Counted from the first letter of the stretch, positions 8,792-19,341 are shown. The stretch: DNA of 64,000 nucleotides from Caldora sp965222765 (GCA_965222765.1 CBDCVG010000094.1:1-64000), one strand, 5' to 3'. Made by a program: numbers and translations. Notes: generated by a model from the sequence alone, not told the origin.

Positions 8792-9214
8792 GGCTTACAC
8801 TACTAAAAATATAAGGGACAGGTCTAGTGGCGTGACACAGCTGTCAGGCTCCGAAAAATGGGAGTCAAACCCTGATTATCTCGTCAGTTGTCATTGGCTG
8901 TAATGAGGGAATTTGCTCAGAATTTCGGAAAGTTACAGAAGAGAGCTATACCAGTTCTCGCATCCGTGAAGTACATCCAATTCCCAATTCCCCATTTTAT
9001 TGATTATGATAGTTTGAAGAAACTATTGGTAGGTACAAAAAAGCGAAAATATTTTTTTCGCACTAGCAGTAAACTGCATAACTAAACTTGAATTCTCCCA
9101 AGAGATTAAGTGAGTGGAATTTGAATCTGAAGGTGTGACGGCAACAGCTTCCACCCAGGTAACTCCTGACTCAATCCACTATTGTTATCTCTTGAATGAA
9201 TAGAGCTATCTACC
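8792..9214. other. Intergenic region, nothing recognised
   Basis: About 420 bp without a convincing gene. A 65-codon open frame at 8888-9085 has no family resemblance and no clear ribosome binding site, and I do not call it. Confidence 0.4.
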
Positions 9215-11333
9215 ATGCCTCTTAGATGTTCTCATTATTTATACCAAGTTGCTTGCAAAATCGTAAAATGTCATGCTGAGTATCACCCTACACTTTGTTC
9301 GAGGGCAAGCTCAGTGAAGCACAGTATCTGGCGAGATTCTTCACTCCGCTATCGCTCCGTTCAGAATGACAGATTCGATCGCAAATTGGTATTACTCCCC
9401 TTAAGTCTAGTTGTCTTGACTAGCAGCATCATCCCTATTCCTTTAAGTGCACAAACTCCTAATCTTGCTCAAATTCCTAATGCCAATCCTGCCACTTCTG
9501 GAGTAATCCCAAGTGTACCGCCACAAGATTTAAATCAACCCTCTCCTTCCCCAATTCCTAGTCCTCAAACACCTCCTTTGCCATCCTCACCACCGGAGGA
9601 CTTACTACAAACACCTCCTTCACTATTAGAAGGATTACCTAATATCGGGACTGGCAGCATCACTGTGGAGAAATTTGAGTTCACTGGCAACACCGTATTC
9701 AGCTCAGAAGAATTAGCCCAAGCCATCAAACTCTGCATCCCCCCACAATCACCAGCAGAAATCCAAATCGGCATTGCAGAAGAGATAGATAATACTTGCC
9801 CAGAATCATCTACTAAAATAGCCCTCTCCTCTGTTGCCAACCAGCTCTTTTCCTTGACTCAGTTGTACAAAATTACTGATGAGATAGGTAAGTTCTACGC
9901 CCAACAGGGATACAGCACTTCTGGTGCAATTATTGAATTGTCCCATGGGCTGCAAGCAGAAGCAAAAGTAGTTACCATTAAAGTTATTGAAGGTACATTA
10001 AAACAAGAAGGCCTTGAAGTAATATCAGATGGTTCTGGAAGGCTGAATGCCAACTATGTGCGATCGCGTTTAGGTATTCGTGAATCAGAACCTTTAAATG
10101 TCGATCGTTTGAAGGAAGCCCTACTGCTACTTTCCCTTGACCCTCTCATCGATAATCTCTCTGCTACCCTAGCCGATGGTTCTGAGCCTGGTGAGCATGG
10201 ACTTGAGGTTAAGTATCAGGAAGCAAACTCTTTCAATCCTCAATTTAGCATTAATAACGGTCGCTCTCCTAGTGTAGGAACGATTCAAGGTCAAGCGGTA
10301 CTCACAGAAGCTAATTTATTAGGTATTGGCGATAGTTTGAGTATCGGCTACTCCAAGTCCGAGGGCAGTGATAATTGGAATGCTAGTTACACCTTACCAA
10401 TTAATGCCGATAATGGAACCCTCGGTTTTACCTACAGCGGAACCGAAAGTGGTGTCATTGAATCTCCCTTTGAGGACATTGATAAAGATGGTTCTACTCC
10501 AGATATTACATCGAATTCCAACTCCTACGAATTAACGCTGCGCCAACCAATAATCCGCAAGATTCGAGGGTTGAATTCAGAGAAACCAGGGCAACTAGTC
10601 ACTTTCGAGGAATTTGCTCTTGGCTTAACTGCTTCCTGGCGAGAAAGTCAGTCTTTCCTATTAGGTATTCCCTTTCCCCTTTCCAGCGGCGCGGATGAAG
10701 ATGGCACGTACCCGTATTTTTGCCCTGCATTTTTTTCAAGATTGGAAGCAGCAAAATAGTAGAGAAGTTCTTGCTTTTCGCTCTCAATTAAACCTTGGTC
10801 TTAATGCCTTCAACTCTACCATCAATGAATCGATTACTTCGGTTAACGAATTCGTTCCCGACAGCCGCTTTATCTCCTGGCAGGGACAAGGGCAATGGGT
10901 ACGCTTCCTAGCTGAGGATACCTTATTTTTGGTTCGTGGCAACGTGCAACTAGCGGATCGGGGACTTTTATCCACAGAGCAGTTTGCCCTCGGTGGTTTG
11001 GGTAATGTACGGGGTTATCGACAAGACACCCTGGTGAGCGATAACGGGATTTTTGCCTCGGCAGAACTCCAGTTACCTATCCTACGAGCTTTTCAGGGAG
11101 AAGGTGTCTTACAGGTAGTTCCTTTTGTAGATTTTGGCACCGGTTGGAATACTGGGCAATCAGCTCCAAACCCCAACACCTTGGCAGCCGTTGGCATCGG
11201 CTTGCAGTGGCAACTGGGTAATAAGTTTACCGCTCGTCTTGATTGGGGCCTTCCCTTAATATCTGTAGATTCGAGGAAAAATACATGGCAAGAAAACGGT
11301 ATACATTTCTCCGTACAGTACAATCCCTTCTGA
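9215..11333 (+). pseudogene. ShlB/FhaC/HecB-type two-partner secretion transporter (TpsB), one-base frameshift
   Basis: An outer-membrane TpsB transporter that would export a TpsA partner. A signal peptide (LVLLPLSLVVLTSSIIPIPL) is followed by a proline-rich linker, POTRA domains beginning near GSITVEKFEFTGNTVF, and a beta-barrel ending GIHFSVQYNPF. The frame breaks near 10705: reading continues as RTRIFALHFF only if one base (the A in GGCACGT) is removed. Total length is 3n+1, which fits a single extra base. The first 50 or so codons before the signal peptide are a repeat element (9270-9370), so the native start was probably lost or lies near 9387. No TpsA gene is in the window. The 3' end overlaps the CHAT gene. 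Confidence 0.8.
9270..9370 (+). repeat. GTCATNCTGAG palindromic repeat, truncated copy in the TpsB leader
   Basis: It begins GTCATGCTGAG and ends TCAGAATGAC, with GAGATTCTTCACTCCGCTAT inside. It is related to the 106-bp family at 20398 and 38852 and the partial copy at 63141, but lacks the ACTTACGCAC ends. It is read in frame ahead of the TpsB signal peptide. Confidence 0.7.
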
Positions 11334-13754
11334 AACTTGTTCGATTAAAGTTACGTGGTGGTATCTTTAGCAGTGGATTTAGTTTGTTTCTAGTAGGTAT
11401 AGTTCTCACGACAGGAATATCACCTGTTTTATCCCAAATGCCTGAAGTTAAACCCATTAGCAAAGAACAGTTTAAACAAGTTCAAGAGTTACAACAATCA
11501 GGACGTTATTATCAGGCTTGTGACACCCTAGTCGCAGCACTAAAATTTAATCCTTCAATTTGCCAAAACCAGGATTTAACTGAGGAGTTTGAGGGAATAA
11601 TAGATAGGATTGAGCGGCAACCAAACTCCAGCCAAATTATTGCTATTTTCGGTAATATCCTACGGGGAATTGGTCAGTTAGAATCATCACAGATCTTCTT
11701 AGAGCGGAGTTTAGCAATGGCTAACTCTCCTCAAGTCGAGGGTAAGCTTTTCCTGAGCCTTGGTAATACCTTAAGAGCTATGGGCAAGCAAAAGCAAGAC
11801 CAACAGGCATCTCCTGTCAGATGATTACCTGCCTTGGCGTTGTGTAAACCCATCGGAAGCAGGGAAAATACCAGAGTATGAGGAAGCTATTGACAGATAT
11901 CAGGAAGCGATCGACAAACTTCCTCCTTCATCAACCCCTCGGATTAAAGCACAACTCAATCTCCTCAGTCTAGCCCTGGAATCTGGTGAAGCATTAACAG
12001 CAAAGGCTTTAGGGAGTGAGAAGATTAATCTTGCTCATCTACCTAACAATCGGACAAAAGTTTACTTCCAGATTAGCTTGGCTAAAAGTCTAGCTTGTTG
12101 GAATGGTCAATCGGCAACAGAGGAAGCTTCTTGGCAATCTATCCAGGAACTATTAGTTATAGCTAATCAAGAAGCCGAAGAGTTAAACGATAAGCGTGTA
12201 CAGTCTTATGCTCTAGGTAATTTAGCTGGTTTATACGAATATTTTGGTTGGCTATATCAACAACATCAGCAACAAAAATCGGCTCAACAGTGGAGGCAAG
12301 AAGCCCTTAAACTAACTTATGATGCCTTATACTTGGCTCAGCAAAGTCAAGCACCGGATATTGCCTATAAGTGGCATTGGCAGTTAGGACGTTTATGGCA
12401 AGCCCAGGGAAATAAGCAAAAAGCGATCGCATATTATAATGGAGCAGTTCAAGCTCTTCAAACTTTACGCCAAGATTTAGTAGTTCTCCATCAAGACATC
12501 CAGTTTTCTTTTCGAGAGCAAGTAGAACCTATTTACCGAAAGCTAGTTGATTTACTCCTACAACCAAATGGGCAAGCTGAAGTCTCTCAAGCCAATCTTA
12601 AACGAGCCCGTGAGGTAATTGAAGCACTTCAGTTAGCTGAACTCGACAACTTCTTTCGTGAAGCCTGTTTGGATGCCAAGCCGCAACAGATTGAGGATCT
12701 TGATCCAACAGCAGCAGTTATCTATACAATTATTTTAGATCAGCGACTAGAGGTAATTCTCCGCTTACCAGGGGAAGAGTTAATTCACGATACAGCAACA
12801 TTACCAGAAAATTTTGCAGGAAAGATCGAGGCATTGCGTAAATCATTAATAGATGAGCGTGATCTGATCTCTACAGCTGAGCTTCAAGACTATTCACAAC
12901 AGGTATATGGATGGCTATTTCCGCCTAAAATTCAATCTCAACTCCAAGCAGCTAAATTAGTAGAAACAGACGATATTCCTACATTGGTATTTATTCTGGA
13001 TAGTGAGTTAAGGAATATTCCTATGGCAGCTCTTTATGACGGGCAAGAGTATCTTGTGGAAAAATATGCTACTGCTATTGCTCCTAGCTTACAACTGTTA
13101 GATCCGAAAGCTTTTGAACTAGAACCGCTGGTGCTCATGGCTGGCTTGAGCGAAAAAGCCCCTAGTTTTGATACTCCCCCAACCTGGCGTGAATTAAAGT
13201 ATGTAGGAAATGAGTTAAGCGAAATTGCCAAAGTAATATCCAAGAATAGACTACTTAAAGATAGTGACTTTATCGTCAGTAACCTGGAAAACGAACTCAG
13301 CCGATCTCCATTTACCATTGTTCATCTCGCAACTCATGGTCAATTCAGTTCCAATCTGGAGGAAACTTATATTCTTGACTGGAATCATCCCATTTACATT
13401 AATCAATTGAATCAATTACTTCGCACTAGTGAAATAAAAACTCCTGATCCTATTGAACTGCTGGTTCTAAGTGCCTGTGAGACAGCGGAGGGAGACAAGC
13501 GAGCTGCTTTAGGATTAGCTGGTATAGCTGTGCGTGCAGGAGCTCGCAGTACACTAGCAACCTTATGGAGTGTTAATGATGAGTCAACTGCTGAGTTTAT
13601 GAGTCAGTTTTATACAGAATTAGTCAAACCTAAAATGACTAGAGCTAAAGCACTTAGTCTCGTTCAAAGGGCTTTTTTACAACAAGAGAAGAATGAGTCA
13701 TATCAACATCCTAAGCACTGGGCTCCCTTTATTCTTGTCGGTAATTGGATGTGA
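11285..13754 (+). pseudogene. Exported TPR-CHAT domain protein, one-base frameshift
   Basis: CHAT domains are caspase-like peptidase domains. The ATG at 11285 overlaps the end of tpsB by 49 bp, and a hydrophobic signal segment (FSLFLVGIVLTTGISPVLS) predicts export. TPR-like helical repeats follow, then the CHAT domain. The catalytic His lies in LATHG (codon near 13335) and the catalytic Cys in LSACETA (near 13477); both are intact. The frame shifts near 11816. Upstream ends QASPVR-stop, and the downstream frame continues DDYLPWRCVNPSEAGKIPEY. Length 3n+1 fits one extra base. Overlap with tpsB implies one transcription unit. If the shift is real, the first 178 codons are separated from the catalytic part. 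Confidence 0.8.
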
Positions 13755-13761
13755 GTTAGGT

Positions 13762-13898
13762 GTTAATTGATAATTGTTAATTGATAATTGATAATTGATA
13801 ATTGATAATTGTTAATTGATAATTGATAATTGATAATTGATAATTGATAATTGATAATTGATAATTGATAATTGTTAATTGTTAATTGTTAATTGTTA
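13762..13898 (+). repeat. TTGATAA/TTGTTAA heptamer tandem array
   Basis: About 19 consecutive seven-base units, mostly TTGATAA with interspersed TTGTTAA, begin 8 bp after the CHAT stop codon. This is an STRR-type array. The heptamer unit differs from the TAATGGC family. Confidence 0.9.
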
Positions 13899-13969
13899 TA
13901 ATTTTATTGCATAATGGAGGGATAAGGTGGTGTTAGGTAATTAGTTGCGATCGCCAACAGTAAGCTTTC

Positions 13970-14024
13970 TCCCCATCTCCCCATCTCCCCATCTGCCTAT
14001 CTCCCCACCCTTTTTTCCCTCACC
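13970..14024 (-). repeat. MITE-like element family B, partial copy
   Basis: On the minus strand it reads GGTGAGGGAAAAAAGGGTGG followed by GGAGATGG-type octamers. This matches the left end and interior of the 100-106-bp elements at 29247, 31785 and 46329. The other end is missing. Confidence 0.6.
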
Positions 14025-14115
14025 CCCTGCCTCCTGCCTTGTTTCTTGATAACAACCATGAACCCTCTCTTCCCTCAAAACCCCCATCATTTATCCCGAA
14101 CCAGACGGCTCTCCT

Positions 14116-14902
14116 ATGGCAGAAAGCGACCCCGCCCGCGACTACCTAGTGTACGGTGTTGAGGCTCTGAAGCTCTATTTTCAAAACCGCAAGGATGTCT
14201 ACGTTTCCGGTAATCTCTGGCTATCCTACGAGCAAGGAGTTCCCGATGCCGTTGTCTGTCCCTGACGTGTTTGTTGTCTTTGGGGTGGAAAACCGTCCCC
14301 GCAGAAGTTACAGAGTTTGGCAAGAGAATGGGAAAACACCCGATTGGGTTCTAGAGATCACTTCGAGCAGCACCCACCGTAAGGATGAAAAAGAGAAACC
14401 ACAGACATACGCTCAAATGGGAGTTAGTGAGTATTTCCAATATGACCCTACAGGAGATTATCTCAAACCCCGACTTAAAGGAAGGCGTTTGGGAAAGCAA
14501 GGCTATCAAATTCTGACTTCAGAACCCAATGAAAAAGGAATACTGGTTTTTCCATCGGAGGTGTTAGGGTTAGAAATGCACCTATTTGCCGATGGTAGGT
14601 TGCGGTTTTTTAATCCTGAAAGTGGGGAGTATTTAAGAACTCCACAGGAATCGGAGCAAGAACGGTTGCTCGAACAACAACGAGCTGAACAAGAGCGACA
14701 ACGAGCTGAACATGAACAACAACGAGCTGAACATGAACGACAACGAGCTGAACATGAACAACAACGAGCTGAACATGAACAACAACGAGCTGAACAAGAG
14801 CGACAACGAGCTGAACAAGAACAACAACGAGCTGAACAAGAACGACAACGAGCTGAGCGGCTTGCAGCACGATTGAGAGAACTCGGAATTGACCCCGATT
14901 GA
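14116..14902 (+). pseudogene. Second Uma2 family gene with heptad-repeat tail, one-base frameshift
   Basis: From ATG 14116 the frame reads MAESDPARDYLVYGVEAL and continues to VVCP-stop at about 14263. The correct continuation, PDVFVVFG, then WVLEITSSST, lies one base away, and the extra base is a C in TGTCCCTGACG. Length is 3n+1. Upstream codons from about 14062 still read TLSSLKTPIIYPEPDGSP, a typical Uma2 N-terminus, so the true start may also be lost. The tail has about nine RAE(H/Q)E(Q/R)Q heptads (14680-14860) and ends RLAARLRELGIDPD. It converges on the truncated CHAT gene, whose frame runs antisense through it. Confidence 0.8.
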
Positions 14903-15369
14903 GAAGGTATTTGGTTTCTCTTGTCATTTTGATGCAAATGTCCTATTAGCTGATCTCGGAATGGTTGAAATTTACTATCTCCAGAATTGAGCCAATTATT
15001 GATGCCATCGGCTAACTGCTTAGCTGCTGTTAAAATTGAATAGTTGGTTACTTGTTCTTTGGGAGCTTTGAGGGCGCGATAGCGAGCATCCCATTTGGGA
15101 AAAACCATTACCCAAAGTAAGGACATTGCCAGGGTATCAGTCCCCCTTAAAAGAGCTAACGTGCAAAATTGGGATGCTCCCCGATAAAAGTTGATAGGAT
15201 GATAATGTGACTGCCAATTCTTTAACAGTTGGGGTAACTCTGGAGCTGGAGGAAACCAACCATCAGTTTCAGCTACAGTCGAATTTCCATCTTTGCCAGT
15301 TCGGAGTATAACCCGAAAACCCTGTTCAAAGTCTCCACTAACTATTTTTAATGTAGCAAACTCACTCAT
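14506..15369 (-). pseudogene. Truncated N-terminal domain of a cyanobacterial CHAT protein
   Basis: Residues about 1-145 from ATG 15369 (MSEFATLKIVSGDFEQGFRV) match the N-terminal region that precedes the CHAT domain in cyanobacterial CHAT and CHAT-CHASE2 proteins. That includes a WFPPAPELPQLLKNW segment and a QPFRDQLIGHL end. The peptidase domain itself is missing. Past about 14930 the frame runs antisense through the Uma2 heptad repeats (Cys/Ser/Arg-rich nonsense) to a stop at 14506. It is the third gene after the sigma-like and DUF1822 genes. A head-only heptamer element lies in the gap upstream. An alternative start at 15384 adds five residues. Confidence 0.7.
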
Positions 15370-15389
15370 AACTTTTTTCTTCATTCATT

Positions 15390-15420
15390 ACTCTTGAGAA
15401 ACATGCTAATGGCTAATCGC
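15390..15420 (+). repeat. Heptamer repeat element, head-only copy C
   Basis: It reads CTCTTGAGAAACATGC, then two TAATGGC-like units. It sits between the DUF1822 gene and the truncated CHAT gene, inside what looks like an operon. Confidence 0.65.
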
Positions 15421-15435
15421 CCCTACTGCTCCCAA

Positions 15436-16905
15436 TTACAGAACAAACTCTTTTGTAAAACAGGCTTCTCCTAATACCAACTTGACAGTAAAACTATCTG
15501 AGCACTCTCCACTCAACTCCAGTTGAATCCAATTGTCGGCACTTCTTGAGTGAGCCTCTAAGAATTGTTCTCCCTGCTCATTGAGTACAATTAGTTGTAC
15601 CTTCGGCGGCAGATAGTTTCTTTCCTCAGCTGGATATACTCGCAACTGAACATTAGTTTCTCCATTCGCTTCAGGGATCAAAGTAATCACAAGTGCCACT
15701 CGGTTACCATCGAGTTGCATTCCCAAGTCAATGATCTTGATTCGCCTCACCCCAGCTTGGGGATTGTTTGGTTCAATTTTCCCTAAAACCACAGCAGCTT
15801 GGCGACGCAGTTCTTGCTCTTTGGAAGTATTTGCTAACTCACCGAGAGTTGCGATCGCTTCTTTGCTACCTTGACCGATTTCACCTAACAAGTCAATAGC
15901 TTTGAAGCAAGTTTCTGGATCTTGATTTGTCTGTAATAGTTCGAGCAATGCGGGAACAGCTTTTGGGACATTAGGAGAATCACCTTGAAAACGAGTACTC
16001 CCCAAGCCATATGCTAACTCAGGTTTCTCTGTATCCAATTGTTTTTTAATTTCCTCAACTGTATGCCACCCATCTTCGAGAAAGTTCTGTAACAATTTAC
16101 CCAAGTTTGCCAGTGGTTTTATCCCGCTGCCTACATCTATAGGTGCTGTACTTCCTAGCATCTGCGCTTTCTCCAAACGCAGTTGATACAGTTTGTGACG
16201 CCATTGCTCATTAACTAACAACATCGCCCACTCCTCAAAAGCCAGATCTAAACGGGGAGAATAGGCAAAAGGCTTACCCAATTGTCCGATTAGCTTTTCT
16301 GCTTGAGCTGGAGATAACTTTGGTAAAGGTGCAATCTCAGCCTGCTCTGCTGAACAAAGTTTCTGTGCTACCCACATCACATTAAGATCGGCAATTAAAT
16401 CATCCTCTTTGAGAGAGTAAGTGCGCTCCATTGGCTGATATTTTCCCTGCTCTTTGAGTTGTTTGTGAGTGGCATATCCATAGATACGCAACCATCCATC
16501 TTCTAGATTAACTTCTATCCCTAGGTAATAGTCAGCAGCCCACTCTGCAATATCTACCCACTCCTGAGGGACACATAATTCATTGCAAACACTCACTTCT
16601 TCAGGAATAATCACCAGTCGCGTATTGCCTAGCTTAATTGCTGTACCGTTAACGAATTCCCAAATACTGCTAATCCAAGAATCTGTACTAGGATCAACAT
16701 TATATAGCTCTCTTAAATCAGGTTCTTCTTGGATGTAATTGATAAATGCTTTTAAAGCTAACAGATTGAGATAAGCATGCCAACGAGCTGCTTGGTTAGA
16801 GTAGTTTTTGGTTTGTAACCATGCCTCTTCCTGTTGTTGAGGGGAAACCTCAAGGTACAATTGATCAGGATAAATAGTAATTAGTTGCTCTAGCTTAAGT
16901 GTCAT
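15436..16905 (-). CDS. DUF1822 family protein
   Basis: A protein of about 489 residues from ATG 16905, chosen because AAAGGAG lies 8 bp upstream. The longer frame starting at 16971 would overlap the preceding gene. The N-terminal half has the DUF1822 pattern (MTLKLEQLITIYPDQLYLEV, then WVDIAEWAADYYLGIEVN). A HEAT-like armadillo segment (about 300-385, PAVLEALLQ/AIATLGELA) follows, and a C-terminal beta-rich region is predicted. DUF1822 has no assigned function. It starts 13 bp after the sigma-like stop, so the two are co-transcribed. Confidence 0.85.
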   Translation of the reverse strand: MTLKLEQLITIYPDQLYLEVSPQQQEEAWLQTKNYSNQAARWHAYLNLLALKAFINYIQEEPDLRELYNVDPSTDSWISSIWEFVNGTAIKLGNTRLVIIPEEVSVCNELCVPQEWVDIAEWAADYYLGIEVNLEDGWLRIYGYATHKQLKEQGKYQPMERTYSLKEDDLIADLNVMWVAQKLCSAEQAEIAPLPKLSPAQAEKLIGQLGKPFAYSPRLDLAFEEWAMLLVNEQWRHKLYQLRLEKAQMLGSTAPIDVGSGIKPLANLGKLLQNFLEDGWHTVEEIKKQLDTEKPELAYGLGSTRFQGDSPNVPKAVPALLELLQTNQDPETCFKAIDLLGEIGQGSKEAIATLGELANTSKEQELRRQAAVVLGKIEPNNPQAGVRRIKIIDLGMQLDGNRVALVITLIPEANGETNVQLRVYPAEERNYLPPKVQLIVLNEQGEQFLEAHSRSADNWIQLELSGECSDSFTVKLVLGEACFTKEFVL

Positions 16906-16918
16906 TATTTTTTCTCCT

Positions 16919-18454
16919 TTAATATAGTGGACAGGCGATAGTGTGAAGCCAGTTCTCGACAAAAGCCTCAATTTTGTCAGCTACCGCAGCCAATGAATTA
17001 GACTCAATCTCCAGCTTAGTTGCTAGATTGATGGTGAAATTATTAAGGAACATGTTCTTGAGATTTGTGAGCTTATGTTCTACGGATGAAGTCTTAATCC
17101 CCAACTCTTGACTAATTTGCTCAGCACTCCAATTTTGGCAATAGTAAAGCTGCAATAGTCTCCTATCTCCTGAGTTGATTGATGGTACAATTGACTCTAA
17201 AATAGAAGTTAAAAACTCTTGGCAATGTTTCTCTAACCACTCTTGTAGAGGAACATCTAGTTGCTCAATAACCTCGTTACTCAGAGTAATTTTGAGACTC
17301 TCACTACACCCTTGAGCAATATCTTGCAAAAGCGATCGCTGGCAACGCTTATACTGCCGAGATATCTGATACTGTTTAAGATTAAAGACAAGTCCTATCT
17401 CTGTCTGAGTTAATCCTAAACTGGCTCTCCACAGTCTGAGTAAACTTTGGTTGCCAGCCGATAACTGAGAAAAGGCTTGCGAGAGGATATGGTTGATTTG
17501 ATGCCAAGCTTCCTGTTGTTCGAGTTTTACTAAAGGCTTATTGGCTCTGTAATCAGGACTATCTTGAAGAATTGTCTCCCAACCATAGTCTGAACTTGAG
17601 CCAAGGATATCTCTATTAGTATCAGGGTAAGAAAAACTAACTGTACGCCAATCTCGTACTGCTGCAATACAAACTTCCAGCATTTTGACTATGCTAGCTT
17701 GAGCAACTACTTCCCCTGGTTCAGATAGTTCTAATCGTCGTTGATTGTAATACTGAATAATTTGCTGGAATTCTTCGTTATTGGGTGGAGCCAAACGACG
17801 GCTACCATTGTTGGTTTTGGGAACATAAATCTCCTTAAAGCACTGCCAAGTCAGAACATGTTGTTCTACCTTGTCTTGGCTTATTCTCCCTGTTAAGGCT
17901 GCCTGTAGTTCTCTTCGACGAGTATTCCGTAGTAGTCCCCAACCCACAAACCTTAGCCCACTGGTATGTCTATTTTCTCGACGAATTTGCTCTATTACGG
18001 CTCTTTCCAATAAAGCCTGGGCATAAGCTTGAATTTTGGACGGTACTTCAAAATTAAATTTCTTGAGAACTTCTCCGGGATTACTGGCTAGCACATTGGC
18101 TTTTTGGAAGTAATCTTGGTAGGTGTATACTCGTCTGAAGACATCAACTCTACTATGTTTGTGATGGAGCTGAAGCGCAACAGAATAACAGGTTGTCTGT
18201 AAGTAAGCAGATAAATGTCCTTGAGCATAATCTTTGCTACTACAACTGTTTGCTTCTACCTCTTCCCGCAATACTTGTAAAAAATACCGCGCCCACAACT
18301 CTTCTGTAGCATCTGTATCCCGCTCAAGCAGATGTTGCATATTCTGTTGTAGCTTGGGGTAAGCTTGCCAAATAGGAATAATGCGATCGCCATTTTCTCG
18401 AAAATTGAGAATAAACTTGGAAAATGTAGAAACGATATCTGAATTTTCTGCCAT
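16919..18454 (-). CDS. Sigma-70-like protein with two region-4-like helix-turn-helix segments
   Basis: About 511 residues from ATG 18454, preceded by AAGGAAG. The TTG-started longer frame (18472) lacks such a site. Two C-terminal segments resemble sigma region 4. One is around LTQTEIGLVFNLKQYQISR and the other around WSAEQISQELGIKTSSVEHK. The N-terminal 300 residues are helical and not recognisably sigma regions 2-3, so a bona fide promoter-selectivity role is uncertain. It may be a sigma-derived DNA-binding regulator. It heads the sigma-like/DUF1822/CHAT unit. Confidence 0.75.
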   Translation of the reverse strand: MAENSDIVSTFSKFILNFRENGDRIIPIWQAYPKLQQNMQHLLERDTDATEELWARYFLQVLREEVEANSCSSKDYAQGHLSAYLQTTCYSVALQLHHKHSRVDVFRRVYTYQDYFQKANVLASNPGEVLKKFNFEVPSKIQAYAQALLERAVIEQIRRENRHTSGLRFVGWGLLRNTRRRELQAALTGRISQDKVEQHVLTWQCFKEIYVPKTNNGSRRLAPPNNEEFQQIIQYYNQRRLELSEPGEVVAQASIVKMLEVCIAAVRDWRTVSFSYPDTNRDILGSSSDYGWETILQDSPDYRANKPLVKLEQQEAWHQINHILSQAFSQLSAGNQSLLRLWRASLGLTQTEIGLVFNLKQYQISRQYKRCQRSLLQDIAQGCSESLKITLSNEVIEQLDVPLQEWLEKHCQEFLTSILESIVPSINSGDRRLLQLYYCQNWSAEQISQELGIKTSSVEHKLTNLKNMFLNNFTINLATKLEIESNSLAAVADKIEAFVENWLHTIACPLY

Positions 18455-18589
18455 TTTTGGCTTCCTTATCAAGTTACAATCTCCTGTAAGTTGCTGAGTT
18501 ACTGGACAATTGGTCTCAAGATCACCGCCTTATAACTTTCCTCATTGTTGACATCTATTATTTGGGAAAGCCAAAGAAGATTTATGCAC

Positions 18590-18628
18590 TTAGTACCGCT
18601 GCGCGGAATTAAGAATTAAGAATGCGTA
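18590..18628 (-). repeat. MITE-like element family A, single end
   Basis: TAGTACCGCTGCGCGGAATT followed by AAGAATTAAGAATGC matches the right end of the family A element (reverse orientation). The rest of the element is absent. The surrounding 18473-18817 spacer holds no gene. Confidence 0.6.
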
Positions 18629-18770
18629 TGCAATTCCAGGGCGTATGCAATCATTGGTGTCAACTTAAGCTAGGGATACCTTCATGCTTAGCTTCCACAC
18701 CCCCTCTTAATTCGCCAACAGTATCTTGCAATTGAGAAACAATTCTCTTCCCTGTTGCCTGACTCAGAGA

Positions 18771-18840
18771 CTCAGTGTTTATTGAGAGATTAGCTATTAG
18801 CCATTAGCCATTAGCCATTAGCTTTGAGAGTGTTTCTCCA
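18771..18840 (-). repeat. Heptamer tandem-repeat element, copy D
   Basis: On the minus strand it reads GAGAAACACTCTCAAAG, then four TAATGGC/TAATAGC units, then TAATCTCTCAATAAACACT. The first TAA of the heptamer array is the stop codon of the Fur-family gene, whose last residues (EKHSQS) are encoded by the element's head. Confidence 0.85.
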
Positions 18841-19228
18841 GAGTATGATCAACACCACAGCGATCGCATAAACCAAAAAACTCTAAAGTGTGGTAGTAGA
18901 TCTTGAATTGGTGGCTTGTTTGCAGCTCAGTCTCAAGTTGATGTACAGGACATTCATTGATGGGAATCGACTCCCCACAATTGAGGCAAGTCAGGTGATG
19001 TTGATCTTCTTGTACAGAACTGTAGAGAGATTCTCCATTAGGAAGTTTCCGCATTTGTACCACCCCCTTAAGTTTTAGACTTTCTAGGGAGCGGTATACT
19101 GTTGCTAAACCTATACTTTTGCCACCTTTGCGTAGTTCGACATAAAGATCCTGGGCAGAAATAGCACGATTCAACTCTGAGAGCAAATTCAAAATGCGTT
19201 GTTGAGAACGGGTGCGTTGGGGTTTCAT
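18818..19228 (-). CDS. zur: Fur family regulator, probably Zur (FurB)
   Basis: A 136-residue metal-responsive repressor. The winged-helix DNA-binding domain includes GLATVYRSLESLKLKG. Metal sites are indicated by CLNCGESIPINECPVH and FFGLCDRCG, two CxxC pairs, and HHL. The pattern resembles the cyanobacterial zinc regulator Zur/FurB more than FurA, but assignment within the family is by resemblance only. It is divergent from purS with a 113-bp spacer. I could not identify a Zur box with confidence. The C-terminal tail and stop codon come from heptamer repeat copy D. Confidence 0.85.
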   Translation of the reverse strand: MKPQRTRSQQRILNLLSELNRAISAQDLYVELRKGGKSIGLATVYRSLESLKLKGVVQMRKLPNGESLYSSVQEDQHHLTCLNCGESIPINECPVHQLETELQTSHQFKIYYHTLEFFGLCDRCGVDHTLEKHSQS

Positions 19229-19341
19229 GGCTGAAATCTCAATCTTCTAGAAATTGGTTGAGTTGAGAGAATTGGTAATTTTGATAACAGTTTTCTTTTC
19301 AAATGTGAGTTAGGTATAATCAACCCTGTAGAAAAGGCGGA

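Noticed and set aside
8888..9085. Small gene of 65 codons
   Set aside because: No family resemblance, no ribosome binding site, and composition like the surrounding spacer.
13762..13898. Possible CRISPR array
   Set aside because: The units are contiguous heptamers without spacers; it is a tandem repeat.
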